Assembly: GCA_934663645.1 (NCBI GenBank)
Contig: CAKUKR010000077.1
Coordinates: forward strand, 1 to 11,950
From: an uncultured Muribaculaceae bacterium
GTDB lineage: Bacteria; Bacteroidota; Bacteroidia; Bacteroidales; Muribaculaceae
Length of the DNA: 11,950 nucleotides
Direction of reading: 5' to 3'
In this document: positions 1 to 8,360 of the stretch, piece after piece
Numbering within the stretch: position 1 is the first letter of the stretch
Layout: each line of letters begins with the position of its first letter
Made by a program: the position numbers and the translations under genes
Notes under the pieces: generated by a model
The model's database searches: none
What the model was told of the DNA's origin: nothing
What the model saw: only the letters and a program-made list of their open reading frames with translations

Positions 1-217
1 CGTTGTCGCGTGCGGCAAAATACCACACACCGCCGGCAACGACGACAACCGCAGCAGCCACCCACCAAATCCATCCCATCGACTTCTTCGGGGGCAAACC
101 ATCCCCAGTCGGTTCAGGAGTACCGGCGGCAGTAGGCGCAGCCGTAGTCGGTTCTGGTTCTGCAACCTTTTTCCGAAGCTCGACTTTGCGTTTGAGTTTG
201 ATTTCCTTGTCAGCCAT
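1..217 (-). CDS. Single-pass membrane protein, N-terminal part only (3' end outside window)
   Basis: Only the first 72 codons are visible. The product starts with a strongly basic segment (MADKEIKLKRKVELRKK), followed by a Pro/Thr/Ala-rich linker (about residues 20-45) and one hydrophobic helix (about 48-68, beginning GWIWWVAAAVVVV). The positive-inside rule predicts a cytoplasmic N-terminus and a periplasmic remainder, which lies outside the window. The ATG overlaps the stop of the upstream TerD-like gene by one base (TAATG), so translation is probably coupled. The basic N-terminus closely resembles the start of the TerD-like protein upstream, which suggests a shared binding signal or an old duplication. 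The periplasmic domain could be, for example, OmpA- or SPOR-like, but nothing visible decides this. The gene itself is likely real because of the coupling and the clear membrane helix; its function is unknown. Confidence 0.75.
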   Translation of the reverse strand, partial: MADKEIKLKRKVELRKKVAEPEPTTAAPTAAGTPEPTGDGLPPKKSMGWIWWVAAAVVVVAGGVWYFAARDN

Positions 218-795
218 TATTCGCAAATGAGGGCAAACCCTGGTATTTGGTCAAAAGCCTCGCCGAGGCTCATGACACGGCTTTCATTCTTGAGGGCGAA
301 CTCTCCGCCTTTGTTTTTTATTGAGCATACGCAGTATACATGACCCTCGTCGGCAGAGTCTGCGAGGACTTCGAGGTAGTCGCCGCTGTCGCTCTTGATT
401 TCTATGCGGCCGCCTTCTTGTGCGTAAGTCACGTCCTCGCCCTCGATAGCTGCGCCGTAATTGACGATGCATACGAAGGCCTCGTCGATGTCATCGAGTT
501 TTGCGATGTTGATTTGCTCGCTTTCTTCGTTTCCGGGGGCTGGTTCTTTGTTGTCGCCGAGGTGGAGCATGTACGGGAATTTATCGAGCGAGCCGAGGTC
601 GCTCTTTTTCTGGCGGTACTCATTTGAGAATACACCGCCTACTTCTCCGTCTTTTTTGCGGAAGAACAGGCAGAGGTCGAGGTCAGTGTCTGATGTCCAG
701 TATAGGTTGACTTTGAGCTTGCCGGAGAATGTGAATGCTGCTTCCTCCTGCTTATGGCGGAGGGTGATTTTTTTCTTGAGTTTTACTTCAGCCAT
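217..795 (-). CDS. TerD-like (tellurium-resistance family) protein
   Basis: This 192-residue protein has the TerD-family pattern: a strand followed by the acidic motif DTDLD (36-40), then HLGDN (78-82) matching the family's conserved GDN, then ESEQINIAKL (91-100) and a hydrophobic strand. TerD domains are cytoplasmic beta-sandwich modules that bind calcium through such acidic residues and work in stress and chemical-resistance complexes, often near membranes and with vWA proteins. The usual TerD N-terminus is replaced here by a lysine-rich segment (MAEVKLKKKITLRHK) that also begins the next gene's product. The start lies 19 bases after the Hsp70-like gene, in an A-rich leader without a Shine-Dalgarno sequence, as is normal in Bacteroidetes. 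The family call rests on motifs only, and the protein looks divergent from classic TerD. No terC, terB or terZ gene is visible nearby. Confidence 0.72.
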   Translation of the reverse strand: MAEVKLKKKITLRHKQEEAAFTFSGKLKVNLYWTSDTDLDLCLFFRKKDGEVGGVFSNEYRQKKSDLGSLDKFPYMLHLGDNKEPAPGNEESEQINIAKLDDIDEAFVCIVNYGAAIEGEDVTYAQEGGRIEIKSDSGDYLEVLADSADEGHVYCVCSIKNKGGEFALKNESRVMSLGEAFDQIPGFALICE

Positions 796-814
796 TTTGT
801 TTTTATTTTAGGTG

Positions 815-3349
815 TTAGAAATTGAAATCATCTTTGGTATATTTCCCCTTGCTGTCGCTTTGGGTCTTGCCGGTCTTGACCTCGTCGAAAAAGTCGTGTT
901 CTTTCGGGCGAGGCTGTTGAGCCGGGTTTTTCGTATGTCCGGGAGTGGAGTGTGACTTCTGCTTCGGTCTTTCGCTGAAGAAGTCGTCTCCAGAGTCAGT
1001 GCTTGATGAATTTTTATCGCCGGTATCGAAGCCTATTGGCTTTCGAGAGCTGCCTTTTTGCTGTGTATTTGGAGTGCCGAAATCATCGGCGGCGAACAGC
1101 AATATCCGCAGGTCTTTAACAAGTGCAGTTTCGTCGGGATATGCCTCTTCAAAAGCACTCAATTCGCGCTCTGCTTCATTGAGTTTCCCTTCGGATATCA
1201 GCTTCTTTATCCGGGTCTCTGCCTGAATTTTGGCGGCTTCGCGCTGTTGTGCCTCAATTTCGCGTTGTTTCATCTCGATTTTGCGGCATGCCTTGTTGCG
1301 GTAGTCTGCTATGGAGCTGTCGTCCTCTATTTCGAGGTATGTTTCACACAGCAATTTGAGCCGTTCCCACTCATCTTTGAACAGGGCTTCGTCAATGCTC
1401 TTGCGCAGGGAGCTGAGCTGTGCTTTGCGTTGCTCTATTTCGACAGCCTTGCCTTTGAGCCTTTCTTTGCTGACAGCCCATTTGCGCTGATTTGCCAAGT
1501 CCAAGTCAGCCAGTTTTTCGCATACCTCCATGGCAGCGTTGTAGTCGCTGGACTGCTCGTATGAGGTGAGTTGGTTTGTCAGTTCGTCGATGGCAGCTTG
1601 TTGTTTGACGAGGATGTCTGATATTTCCTTGCGGCGAGATGCGGCTTCTTCGTTTTTAGGGTCGAGATTCAGCACCTTGTCGAGTTCGGCAAGGGCTTCG
1701 GTGTATGACTTCTGCGCTTTGAACAAATCGGCACGAGTGAGGTAATCCTTGATTTTCCCCTTTTTGTCGAGCTGCATGAGAGCGTTGTCGCGCAAGCGTT
1801 TGACGTCGGCAGATTCGGGGTCAATCTCGAGCGCACTGTCGCACTGCGAGATAACATCGCTCCACCGCTCCTCCTGTGCGGCTTTTTTTGCCCTCGTCAT
1901 ACAAGACTTGTATCGGTCGTTGTCGGCTTTTTGTTGTGCAGCCTTGCTTATGGCGATGTCTTTCTTTTCTTGGGCAAACTCGTCGCCGGGACGGTGGGAT
2001 AGGGCAATGTCTGCCCATTCCTTCATTTGCACATAGTCGCGCCCACGCTCATAGCGCTCTATGTTTTCGACAGCCTCCTTGTAGTTCTTTTCCGCTTCGC
2101 GCTGTCTCTCGGTTTCTTTCCGCTTTTGTCGGTCAGCTTCTTCAGCTTTGAGCCGCTTTTCCTCGTCTTCTTTCAGCTGTCGCTGGCGTGCTTCCTCTGT
2201 TTTTGCATCCTTGATGAATTCGTCTGTAGCCGATGAGAACTGTCCACAGTTGATGAGGTTGTATGTGTTGACAATTCTGGGCAGGTCGCGGTCGCGGTAT
2301 AGCGGCATTGCACGCTCGTCAATGGCGAAATAGCGTTTCATGGCCTCGCGGAAACTGTCGTTGGTGAATGTGTTCCCGATGAATACTATGCCTTTTATGT
2401 CGTTGGCAGTCAGTCCGCAGTCCTTGATAAACCCGGTTATGGTGCGGACTATGTTGTCGACGATGCCGGATGTGCGGTCATCCAGCTGTGACCTGTTTAT
2501 TGTCACTGCAAACGGATTGTTCGGCGCGGTGGCGAGTGTTATGTCTGGCAGGGTCACAGGAATGTGCGGGTTGTGGTCGGCGATGATGCGTAGCCAGTCG
2601 TATGCAAAACGCTCCATGCGCACATATTCACGGGCATATTCCTCTGGAGTGGAGAGAAAGTGTGTGGCGCGGTTAATGTTTTCTACCACAGATTCGACCA
2701 AAGCACGCCGCCTCATGTCGAGGCCGAACCCAGGGAGCATGTCTTCGCGTGTGCGCAGGTACAGGTCGCTCGAAGCAGGTTTCTCATAGATGACGTAGTG
2801 CAGGTTGTCATTGGTGGCTACGAGAACGAGGTAATGCCCCGGCTTGGAGAATATGTCTTGCCGAGCTTCCTGTCGGCAACATTCTTCGAGCGCGAGATGC
2901 GAGATGCGAGCTACGCTTTCTTTGACGTTGAAGTTCGCGTCTTTCAGTTCTTCGAGAAATTTCAGGCGAGCCACTTGCGGCACGTCTGTTGAGAACGATA
3001 CGTATGTATCGACAGAACCTACCTCCTGTGCTGCATTATGAAGGTCATTGAATATGCCCGCTACCTGAAATATGTTTTGGATATCCTCGGGACGCTGGTC
3101 ATAGCGTGTGAAGGTTGCGTCGCCCTGCTCGATTAGGGTGAACACGTCGCCGATGTAGTGCGGCTTGCCGTCGCGGTAGGGCGCTTCGTTCCCCTTGCCG
3201 TAGACGATGCGGTTGTTGGCGGTGTCCTCGTGGAAGAACAGCCAGATGCGGTCCTCGCCGTTGGGCAGCGACAATGGCAGCACGTTGCCGTCAACATCGA
3301 CGGCAACGGCTATGAACCATTTGTCTACATATAGCGATAGGGTCTTCAT
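815..3349 (-). CDS. Degenerate Hsp70-like protein with coiled coil, TPR-like repeats and disordered tail
   Basis: An 844-residue protein. Residues 1-370 resemble an Hsp70 nucleotide-binding domain, most clearly at 279-331, where FAVTINRSQLDDRTSG and DIKGIVFIGNTF match the Hsp70 region ending in the adenosine motif. The catalytic loops look lost: the first phosphate loop reads YVDKWFIAVAV and the second reads VLVATNDNLHYVIYE, without the DxG signature, and the adenosine motif has GNT instead of GGS. It may therefore be a non-hydrolysing scaffold. Residues about 380-430 are a Lys/Glu/Arg-rich coiled coil. From about 434 to 750 there are TPR-like helical repeats (clearest at 486-530 and 537-578) mixed with more coiled coil. 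The tail (about 752-844) is disordered and carries four DDF/DFF motifs. It lies 13 bases after the ASKHA ATPase gene, its likely active partner. No signal peptide is seen, so the protein is probably cytoplasmic. Confidence 0.78.
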   Translation of the reverse strand: MKTLSLYVDKWFIAVAVDVDGNVLPLSLPNGEDRIWLFFHEDTANNRIVYGKGNEAPYRDGKPHYIGDVFTLIEQGDATFTRYDQRPEDIQNIFQVAGIFNDLHNAAQEVGSVDTYVSFSTDVPQVARLKFLEELKDANFNVKESVARISHLALEECCRQEARQDIFSKPGHYLVLVATNDNLHYVIYEKPASSDLYLRTREDMLPGFGLDMRRRALVESVVENINRATHFLSTPEEYAREYVRMERFAYDWLRIIADHNPHIPVTLPDITLATAPNNPFAVTINRSQLDDRTSGIVDNIVRTITGFIKDCGLTANDIKGIVFIGNTFTNDSFREAMKRYFAIDERAMPLYRDRDLPRIVNTYNLINCGQFSSATDEFIKDAKTEEARQRQLKEDEEKRLKAEEADRQKRKETERQREAEKNYKEAVENIERYERGRDYVQMKEWADIALSHRPGDEFAQEKKDIAISKAAQQKADNDRYKSCMTRAKKAAQEERWSDVISQCDSALEIDPESADVKRLRDNALMQLDKKGKIKDYLTRADLFKAQKSYTEALAELDKVLNLDPKNEEAASRRKEISDILVKQQAAIDELTNQLTSYEQSSDYNAAMEVCEKLADLDLANQRKWAVSKERLKGKAVEIEQRKAQLSSLRKSIDEALFKDEWERLKLLCETYLEIEDDSSIADYRNKACRKIEMKQREIEAQQREAAKIQAETRIKKLISEGKLNEAERELSAFEEAYPDETALVKDLRILLFAADDFGTPNTQQKGSSRKPIGFDTGDKNSSSTDSGDDFFSERPKQKSHSTPGHTKNPAQQPRPKEHDFFDEVKTGKTQSDSKGKYTKDDFNF

Positions 3350-3362
3350 GTCGCTCTACGGG

Positions 3363-6300
3363 TCAACGGAACACCTTCTTGACGAGGCTTTTCAGGAAGC
3401 ACGCGCCCTCGGCGATGATGATAGGCTGGTGGTAGTGGAAGCCCTTGTCCTTGCCGCTCTGCTGGTTGCGTGTCGCCTTGCGGTATTCCGGGTCGTCGGT
3501 GCAGAACTGGGCGATGCGTGTGGGCAGGTCGTCGAGGTCGTCGTTCAGCGAGGAGCCGGCATCGCGGTAGATGTTGGTGCGCTGGCTCACGAAGTTGATG
3601 AACAGCTCCATGTACTTCCGGAAGTTGCCGGCATCCTTGAAGTCGAAGTTGCCCATGCTGTCGGCAAACTTGTCGCCGGTCAGCTCCTCGTCGGCGGCAA
3701 CGGGTACTCTCTCGCCGTTCTGGAAGTACGTCACACCGGTTTCGCCGCAGATGTCGCTGTCGGCGGCAGTCTCGACTACAGCCAACGGTTTGGGAGCGCA
3801 CAGACCTCGGGCCACCTCGGTCTTGCTGTCGCCTTCGATTTCGTCGCGGTATCGTGCCTTGAGGCTCTTCTCCGGGAGGATGAACTTCAGCCCGGCGTTC
3901 AGGCAGTCGGAATAGAAGTCCTCTGCCGGGTGAGTGCCGGCAGCATGGCGAAGCCAGTGGAATATGCGGCCTCCCTTGCCGAAGGGCATGATTTCCACAG
4001 TCTCGATGTTGTCCAGGCCGTTGTCCTTGATGACCTTGCCGATGAGCATGCCGGAGTAGAAGAGCAGCAGTCCGCTCACATACGCTGGTATCGTGAACAC
4101 TACCTTGGCGTTTGAGGCGAGCGAGTCGTAGAACGTGTCATAGTCGCTCTGTGTCTTCAGCTGGTCGAAAATGCTGTTGAGGAAGTAGGGCGCTTTTTCA
4201 GGGTGTTCGTTCATATCGTGGATGTTCTCGACATACACGTCTGTCTTGTGTCCCTCGTGGAAGGAGATGAGCGCCTCTTGAAACAGTTTCGATTTGGTCA
4301 CGGCGTCGAAGAACACGCCCGCAGCGAGCCTTACTGAACTCTCTCGCATAAGCGATGCGACATTGTCCTTGTTCTTGGCTATCAGCATGATGTCTGTCGT
4401 GCTTCCGCCCACGTCCAGTCCGAGGAACATGTTGCTGCTCGTCAGGCCGAAATCGTTTGACATGGCGTAGCTGCATACAGCCTCCGCCTCCGTGGTCTTT
4501 TCGTGGGGGAGTGTCGGCTGCGTCCCGTAGGGGGTTATCTTGCAGAGAGCCTCGTAGATGAGTTCCAAGTCGTTGCGGTCAGAGTCCATCATTGAGCCGG
4601 GAAAGCTCCAGATGATCTGTTTCGGGCTGATGCGCTTTGTGTACAGGAAAGCGCACGCCTGCAGCCATACCGACTTGAGGAACGCTCCTTTCTTCTTCTT
4701 GCCGTCGTCGCCGTCAAGCCATTTCATGTTGTAGTGCAGCACACCGGCCTGTGTCGTGATCTTGAACTCATCCATTTCACGCACCAGCACATTGGGACGG
4801 TTGACAGGCACGCCGCCGGCTATCTCCTCTGCTTCGGTGTAGGTGATGTATCGGGAGTCATGCTCGTGCAGCCACGATTTTATCTGTCCGTTCTCCGAGG
4901 GGTAGTTGGTGAAGAACAGCAGCTCGTTGTTCTCGGCTATCGCCCTCGGGTTGTTGTTCTCGCGCCCCACGAGGACAGCGCGGTAATTGCCGAACTCGAC
5001 GGGCTTTGCGCCAGCGTCGCCAGCGTTGTAGAACACGCAGGTGTTGTTGCTGCCGAAGTCGAAGCCTATGTCGGCAGGCTGGGTTGCCGGAGTGTCTGTA
5101 AGGTCTTTGACCACGTCCTTGCGCATCATCAGGAAGCCCGCGTTGCGCGGCTTGCCAGCCACGGAAACCGATGCCATAAGTCCGCAGAAGGGCTTGTCGG
5201 CCTGTATGATGTCATATTTCGGCAGGTCGTCGCCTTGGCCGGCAGGGTATTTTGCCAGCTGCTGTATGTTGACTTTTCGTCCCTCCTCGGGTGTCGGCTT
5301 GTATTTCGCTGTCAGGAAATTGCCGTCTATGGTCTTGAGTATCTCCTTGTTATAGCGGAATACAGGCTCGAAATGCTCCTGCGAGCCGTCGGAGAACTCG
5401 GAGAAGAGGTAATACCTGTTCCACTTGTCAGAGACGAAGTTGGGCCATGCTATCACACGCCCTTGGCTCTGCACCCAGTGGATGTTGTATTCGCGGTCGT
5501 TGAGGGTGACGCTCTCTCCGTCTATCTCCACTACGAGCGAAACCGCCAGCATCCCCGCATCGGTGATGTGCGCCGTCAGCCGCGTGTTGCCGCCGTCGGT
5601 GTATCCGAGTATGCTGCCCAGGTTGTTCTTGAATATGTCTATGCCTTTCTCTGACAGCGGCACGCTGAAATAGCCGGTGTCGCCGGTCTTGATGTCGCTG
5701 ACTTTGAGAAAGTAGACGGGGGCGTCAGCAAGTTTCGGCCGCTGTTTCTCGGGCTCTGCCCAGCCCATGACGTATGTGTCTGCGCTCAGCAGCTCCTGGA
5801 TGTCGCATATCGTCTCCGAATTGCCGTCGTCGGTATAGCTGAATGTGAAGTCTTTCTTCAGGTATATGGGGACTTTGCTGTCGAACAGGTCGGCAAACGG
5901 CTGGCGCAGTGACCCGTATTGCGCCACCGGCCCTTTCTCGCGCAGGTTGTTGCCTTTTGCCTCCAGCTCCTTTTGCCATTTTTGGATCATGTTTTTGAAT
6001 CCGTCGAGGGCGATTGGCGTTTTGTTGTCGCCTCGCTGGGAGTTGATGTCTCTTTCAAACTGCTGGGCATGGCTGGCCAAGTTCTTGACGAACAGGTAGA
6101 CCTTCTGTATCTGCTCCGATTCGAGGTAGCGCATCGGGTCTTCAAACTTGCCGTTGCGGTACCATGGTATGTCAGAGGCTTTGTCGAGCTTTGAATAGTC
6201 CACGCCGGTGAAAACGCCGGTGAAGGGGGAGGTGCCGCCGACGAGCTGGCTGCGGTAATATATAAGGTGCAGATACGGCTGCGCATCGGGGTTTGTTGCC

Positions 6301-6740
6301 AATGCTTTTTGGTCAGACCATACGTCGCTGTCGTCGAATAGCATGCGGCCGAAGGCTGCGGCGATGTCATAGTCTCCGCCTTTGGTGTTCATGACCACCG
6401 GTTTAGAGAAGCTGATGCGGTCGGGATACAGTGCCATCACTGCCAACAGTCCGCGCCACTCGCCGTGGAGCATCTGGTACATTTTGGTCAGCCCTTTCGC
6501 CTCGCTGGGGTCTGGCTTATGGAGCGAATCGAGCGCGTATTTGAACAGCTTGGCGCGGGCCCACGGCGTAGGCACGCCTGAAATAAGGGCATTGAGGGTG
6601 CGGGCATCTGCGTCCTTGAGTATGTCTCCGGTCTGGATGCCGCGTATATATGTCGAGGCTTGGGTCATCTGTGACCAGCTGCCCTGTTCTGTGCCAGTTG
6701 CGAGTACCACCTCGCTGTTTATCAGAAGTGCTTTTGACAT
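3363..6740 (-). CDS. Large ASKHA (actin/Hsp70-type) ATPase with uncharacterised N-terminal half
   Basis: A 1125-residue protein without signal peptide or membrane helix. I recognise no family in residues 1 to about 550. The C-terminal half has the nucleotide-binding loops of the actin/Hsp70/sugar-kinase superfamily: IGFDFGSNNTCVFY (558-571, phosphate 1), FLGLDVGGSTTDIMLIA (772-788, phosphate 2), RLAAGVFFD (804-812, where Hsp70 has its GGxxFD segment), and IMPFGKGGRIFHWL (917-930) as a candidate adenosine loop. The key Asp, Gly and Ser/Thr residues are present, so ATP binding and probably hydrolysis are expected. This contrasts with the degenerate Hsp70-like protein encoded 13 bases downstream. 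The start is 7 bases after the tubulin-like gene. The size and a C-terminal ATPase recall the SrfB 'virulence factor' family, but I cannot confirm membership from memory. The gene and ATPase fold are firm; the substrate is unknown. Confidence 0.82.
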   Translation of the reverse strand: MSKALLINSEVVLATGTEQGSWSQMTQASTYIRGIQTGDILKDADARTLNALISGVPTPWARAKLFKYALDSLHKPDPSEAKGLTKMYQMLHGEWRGLLAVMALYPDRISFSKPVVMNTKGGDYDIAAAFGRMLFDDSDVWSDQKALATNPDAQPYLHLIYYRSQLVGGTSPFTGVFTGVDYSKLDKASDIPWYRNGKFEDPMRYLESEQIQKVYLFVKNLASHAQQFERDINSQRGDNKTPIALDGFKNMIQKWQKELEAKGNNLREKGPVAQYGSLRQPFADLFDSKVPIYLKKDFTFSYTDDGNSETICDIQELLSADTYVMGWAEPEKQRPKLADAPVYFLKVSDIKTGDTGYFSVPLSEKGIDIFKNNLGSILGYTDGGNTRLTAHITDAGMLAVSLVVEIDGESVTLNDREYNIHWVQSQGRVIAWPNFVSDKWNRYYLFSEFSDGSQEHFEPVFRYNKEILKTIDGNFLTAKYKPTPEEGRKVNIQQLAKYPAGQGDDLPKYDIIQADKPFCGLMASVSVAGKPRNAGFLMMRKDVVKDLTDTPATQPADIGFDFGSNNTCVFYNAGDAGAKPVEFGNYRAVLVGRENNNPRAIAENNELLFFTNYPSENGQIKSWLHEHDSRYITYTEAEEIAGGVPVNRPNVLVREMDEFKITTQAGVLHYNMKWLDGDDGKKKKGAFLKSVWLQACAFLYTKRISPKQIIWSFPGSMMDSDRNDLELIYEALCKITPYGTQPTLPHEKTTEAEAVCSYAMSNDFGLTSSNMFLGLDVGGSTTDIMLIAKNKDNVASLMRESSVRLAAGVFFDAVTKSKLFQEALISFHEGHKTDVYVENIHDMNEHPEKAPYFLNSIFDQLKTQSDYDTFYDSLASNAKVVFTIPAYVSGLLLFYSGMLIGKVIKDNGLDNIETVEIMPFGKGGRIFHWLRHAAGTHPAEDFYSDCLNAGLKFILPEKSLKARYRDEIEGDSKTEVARGLCAPKPLAVVETAADSDICGETGVTYFQNGERVPVAADEELTGDKFADSMGNFDFKDAGNFRKYMELFINFVSQRTNIYRDAGSSLNDDLDDLPTRIAQFCTDDPEYRKATRNQQSGKDKGFHYHQPIIIAEGACFLKSLVKKVFR

Positions 6741-6747
6741 GGCCGTA

Positions 6748-8355
6748 TCATTTGAATTGGAAAAGTTTTCCTAAAGTGTCGTATGTGATTTTGTAGAACC
6801 GCTCCCCGGGGTTGGTGATCCCGGTGGATTTGTCGCCGTTCAGAATTGACAGGAACAGTTTTTTGAACTCATTGAACGGAGAACTGAACAAGCCGGTTGA
6901 GAATTTGTGGCTTTTGCCTATTTCATCGTCTCCATATATATCCTTGTTCCAAGCGAGTTTGTTCAGGGATTTGAGTGTCCGTGGCTCAAACAGTTTGGCG
7001 TTGAGCATCAGGTTGCTGCCCCCTCCGGCAGAGCGGTGCAGCTGTTGTAGCCATCCCTCGTGCAGGTTGCCGGAGCCGTCTGCACGGGTGAAAAACAGGC
7101 GAAAATAGTCCTTCAGGTATCTCACTTGGCTCGGATCGATGTTTTCAAAGCCCGGCATCTCCTTGTCCTTGCCATTGCGGGCAGACTCCACCAGGTCTGC
7201 CTCTCCATTGTTGAGTATCGCGAACGCCACGAGGCAGCCAAGACGTTTTGCAAATTCTGTCTGGTCGTTTCTTCCCACGAAGTCTTGGTATTCCAGCTTG
7301 CCAGACTCATTGACTGCGCGGTAAAGGTATTCGGCTTTTGCCTGTGCATTGCCTTTGATTGCAGCCAACTGGTCATCTGGAGTGTTGAAAAAGTCGCGTG
7401 CCGCGCACGCAGCCATCAGCTCGATGTAGTGCGAATCGTTTTTCTGTGCTGCTCCGCCCGTGATAGTCTTGTTGTTTTTTGCCCCGGCTTGCGGGTCCCA
7501 ATTCAGTCCGCTCGTGCCGAGCATATAGAACCGCTGGTATGTCTGCTTGACCGATGTGTCGTCTGCGTAGAACATCATGGCTGCCTGTGAGTTGAGCGCG
7601 AACTTGTCGCTGGTGGCGATCACTCTCTCACGGCTCACTTCTCCTGCATCGGGTATTTTGAAGTTGAAGTATGCGGTAAGCAGCGTTGCCCCGAAATACA
7701 CGTTTTTCAGAACGTCGGAACTGCCGCCGCTCATGATTTCCCCTGCGCGTGTCAACGCTCGCGGAATTACCGGTATCGACGATGCGCCTGTGCCTCCGAA
7801 TACCGACCCTAGAATGAACACCTTTGCTGTTTCTGCTCCTGTTGCGGCGATCAGCGCACTTACGTACTCTTTCAGGTCGTTGTTCTCCGTGGCCTGTGCA
7901 GCTTCGATTATCGACTGGTACATCATCATCGAGCCGAGGTGCGTCTGTGCACGGTAGCCGTGCAGCAGGTTGAACTCCTCGACATTTTGGTCAAGCACCA
8001 GGTCGGCGAGGTCGGTCTCCTCGCGGTGGTTGAATTGTGTGTCTCCGTAGTTGAACACGTCTTTGAATGAGCTTTTCTGTTCATAGTCAGGAGAAAACTC
8101 ATAGTACTTTATGTTGGCGGAGAAGAACGTGTCCTTATGGGTGGTGCGCTGCTGCCCGTTCAGCCCCTTGGCGTTCAGGTAAGCCTCTTTGACCTCTTTG
8201 AGCCGCGCGAAATTGCCGTTGTTCTTGTCGGTGTCAAGGGCGAGGAGGTGTATCTCCGTGTCGTCAAACATCCCCATGGCGCACAGGTGGATGAGGCTCT
8301 CGATGCAGCGCATGCCCGTGCCGCCGATGCCGAGTACGAAAAATTGCTTTGCCAT
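6748..8355 (-). CDS. Tubulin/FtsZ-superfamily GTPase-like protein
   Basis: A 535-residue protein. The N-terminus FVLGIGGTGMRCIES (6-20) fits the first glycine loop of FtsZ/tubulin Rossmann folds. LLALDTDKNN (37-46) fits the strand followed by the NTD-like nucleotide contact. VFGGTGASS (185-193) matches the superfamily signature loop GGGTG(T/S)G that binds GTP phosphates, with Ala-Ser replacing the last residues. The segment about 241-263 could hold the T7-like region, but I cannot identify the catalytic aspartates with confidence. The protein is longer than FtsZ (about 320-400 residues). It is not the housekeeping FtsZ, since no cell-wall division genes surround it. It is closer in type to the divergent FtsZ-like families proposed in comparative genomics to act in membrane remodelling, usually listed as 'tubulin-like' domains. 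The gene starts 5 bases after the small membrane protein gene, a plausible membrane anchor. Confidence 0.8.
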   Translation of the reverse strand: MAKQFFVLGIGGTGMRCIESLIHLCAMGMFDDTEIHLLALDTDKNNGNFARLKEVKEAYLNAKGLNGQQRTTHKDTFFSANIKYYEFSPDYEQKSSFKDVFNYGDTQFNHREETDLADLVLDQNVEEFNLLHGYRAQTHLGSMMMYQSIIEAAQATENNDLKEYVSALIAATGAETAKVFILGSVFGGTGASSIPVIPRALTRAGEIMSGGSSDVLKNVYFGATLLTAYFNFKIPDAGEVSRERVIATSDKFALNSQAAMMFYADDTSVKQTYQRFYMLGTSGLNWDPQAGAKNNKTITGGAAQKNDSHYIELMAACAARDFFNTPDDQLAAIKGNAQAKAEYLYRAVNESGKLEYQDFVGRNDQTEFAKRLGCLVAFAILNNGEADLVESARNGKDKEMPGFENIDPSQVRYLKDYFRLFFTRADGSGNLHEGWLQQLHRSAGGGSNLMLNAKLFEPRTLKSLNKLAWNKDIYGDDEIGKSHKFSTGLFSSPFNEFKKLFLSILNGDKSTGITNPGERFYKITYDTLGKLFQFK

Positions 8356-8360
8356 AGTCG

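Noticed and set aside
217..795. Classic tellurite-resistance ter operon
   Set aside because: Only one divergent TerD-like gene is present, with no terA, terB, terC or terZ in the window.
3207..4115. Open frame of 302 codons on the plus strand
   Set aside because: It lies antisense to two genes with clear domains. Its Val/Leu/Ala-rich product has no motif and is explained by codon bias of the opposite strand.
4734..5654. Open frame of 306 codons on the plus strand
   Set aside because: It is fully antisense to the N-terminal half of the ASKHA ATPase gene, has no recognisable domain, and has no promoter or plausible neighbour.
6748..8355. Housekeeping FtsZ
   Set aside because: The protein is too long, the signature loop is altered, and no ftsA, ftsQ or mur gene is nearby.
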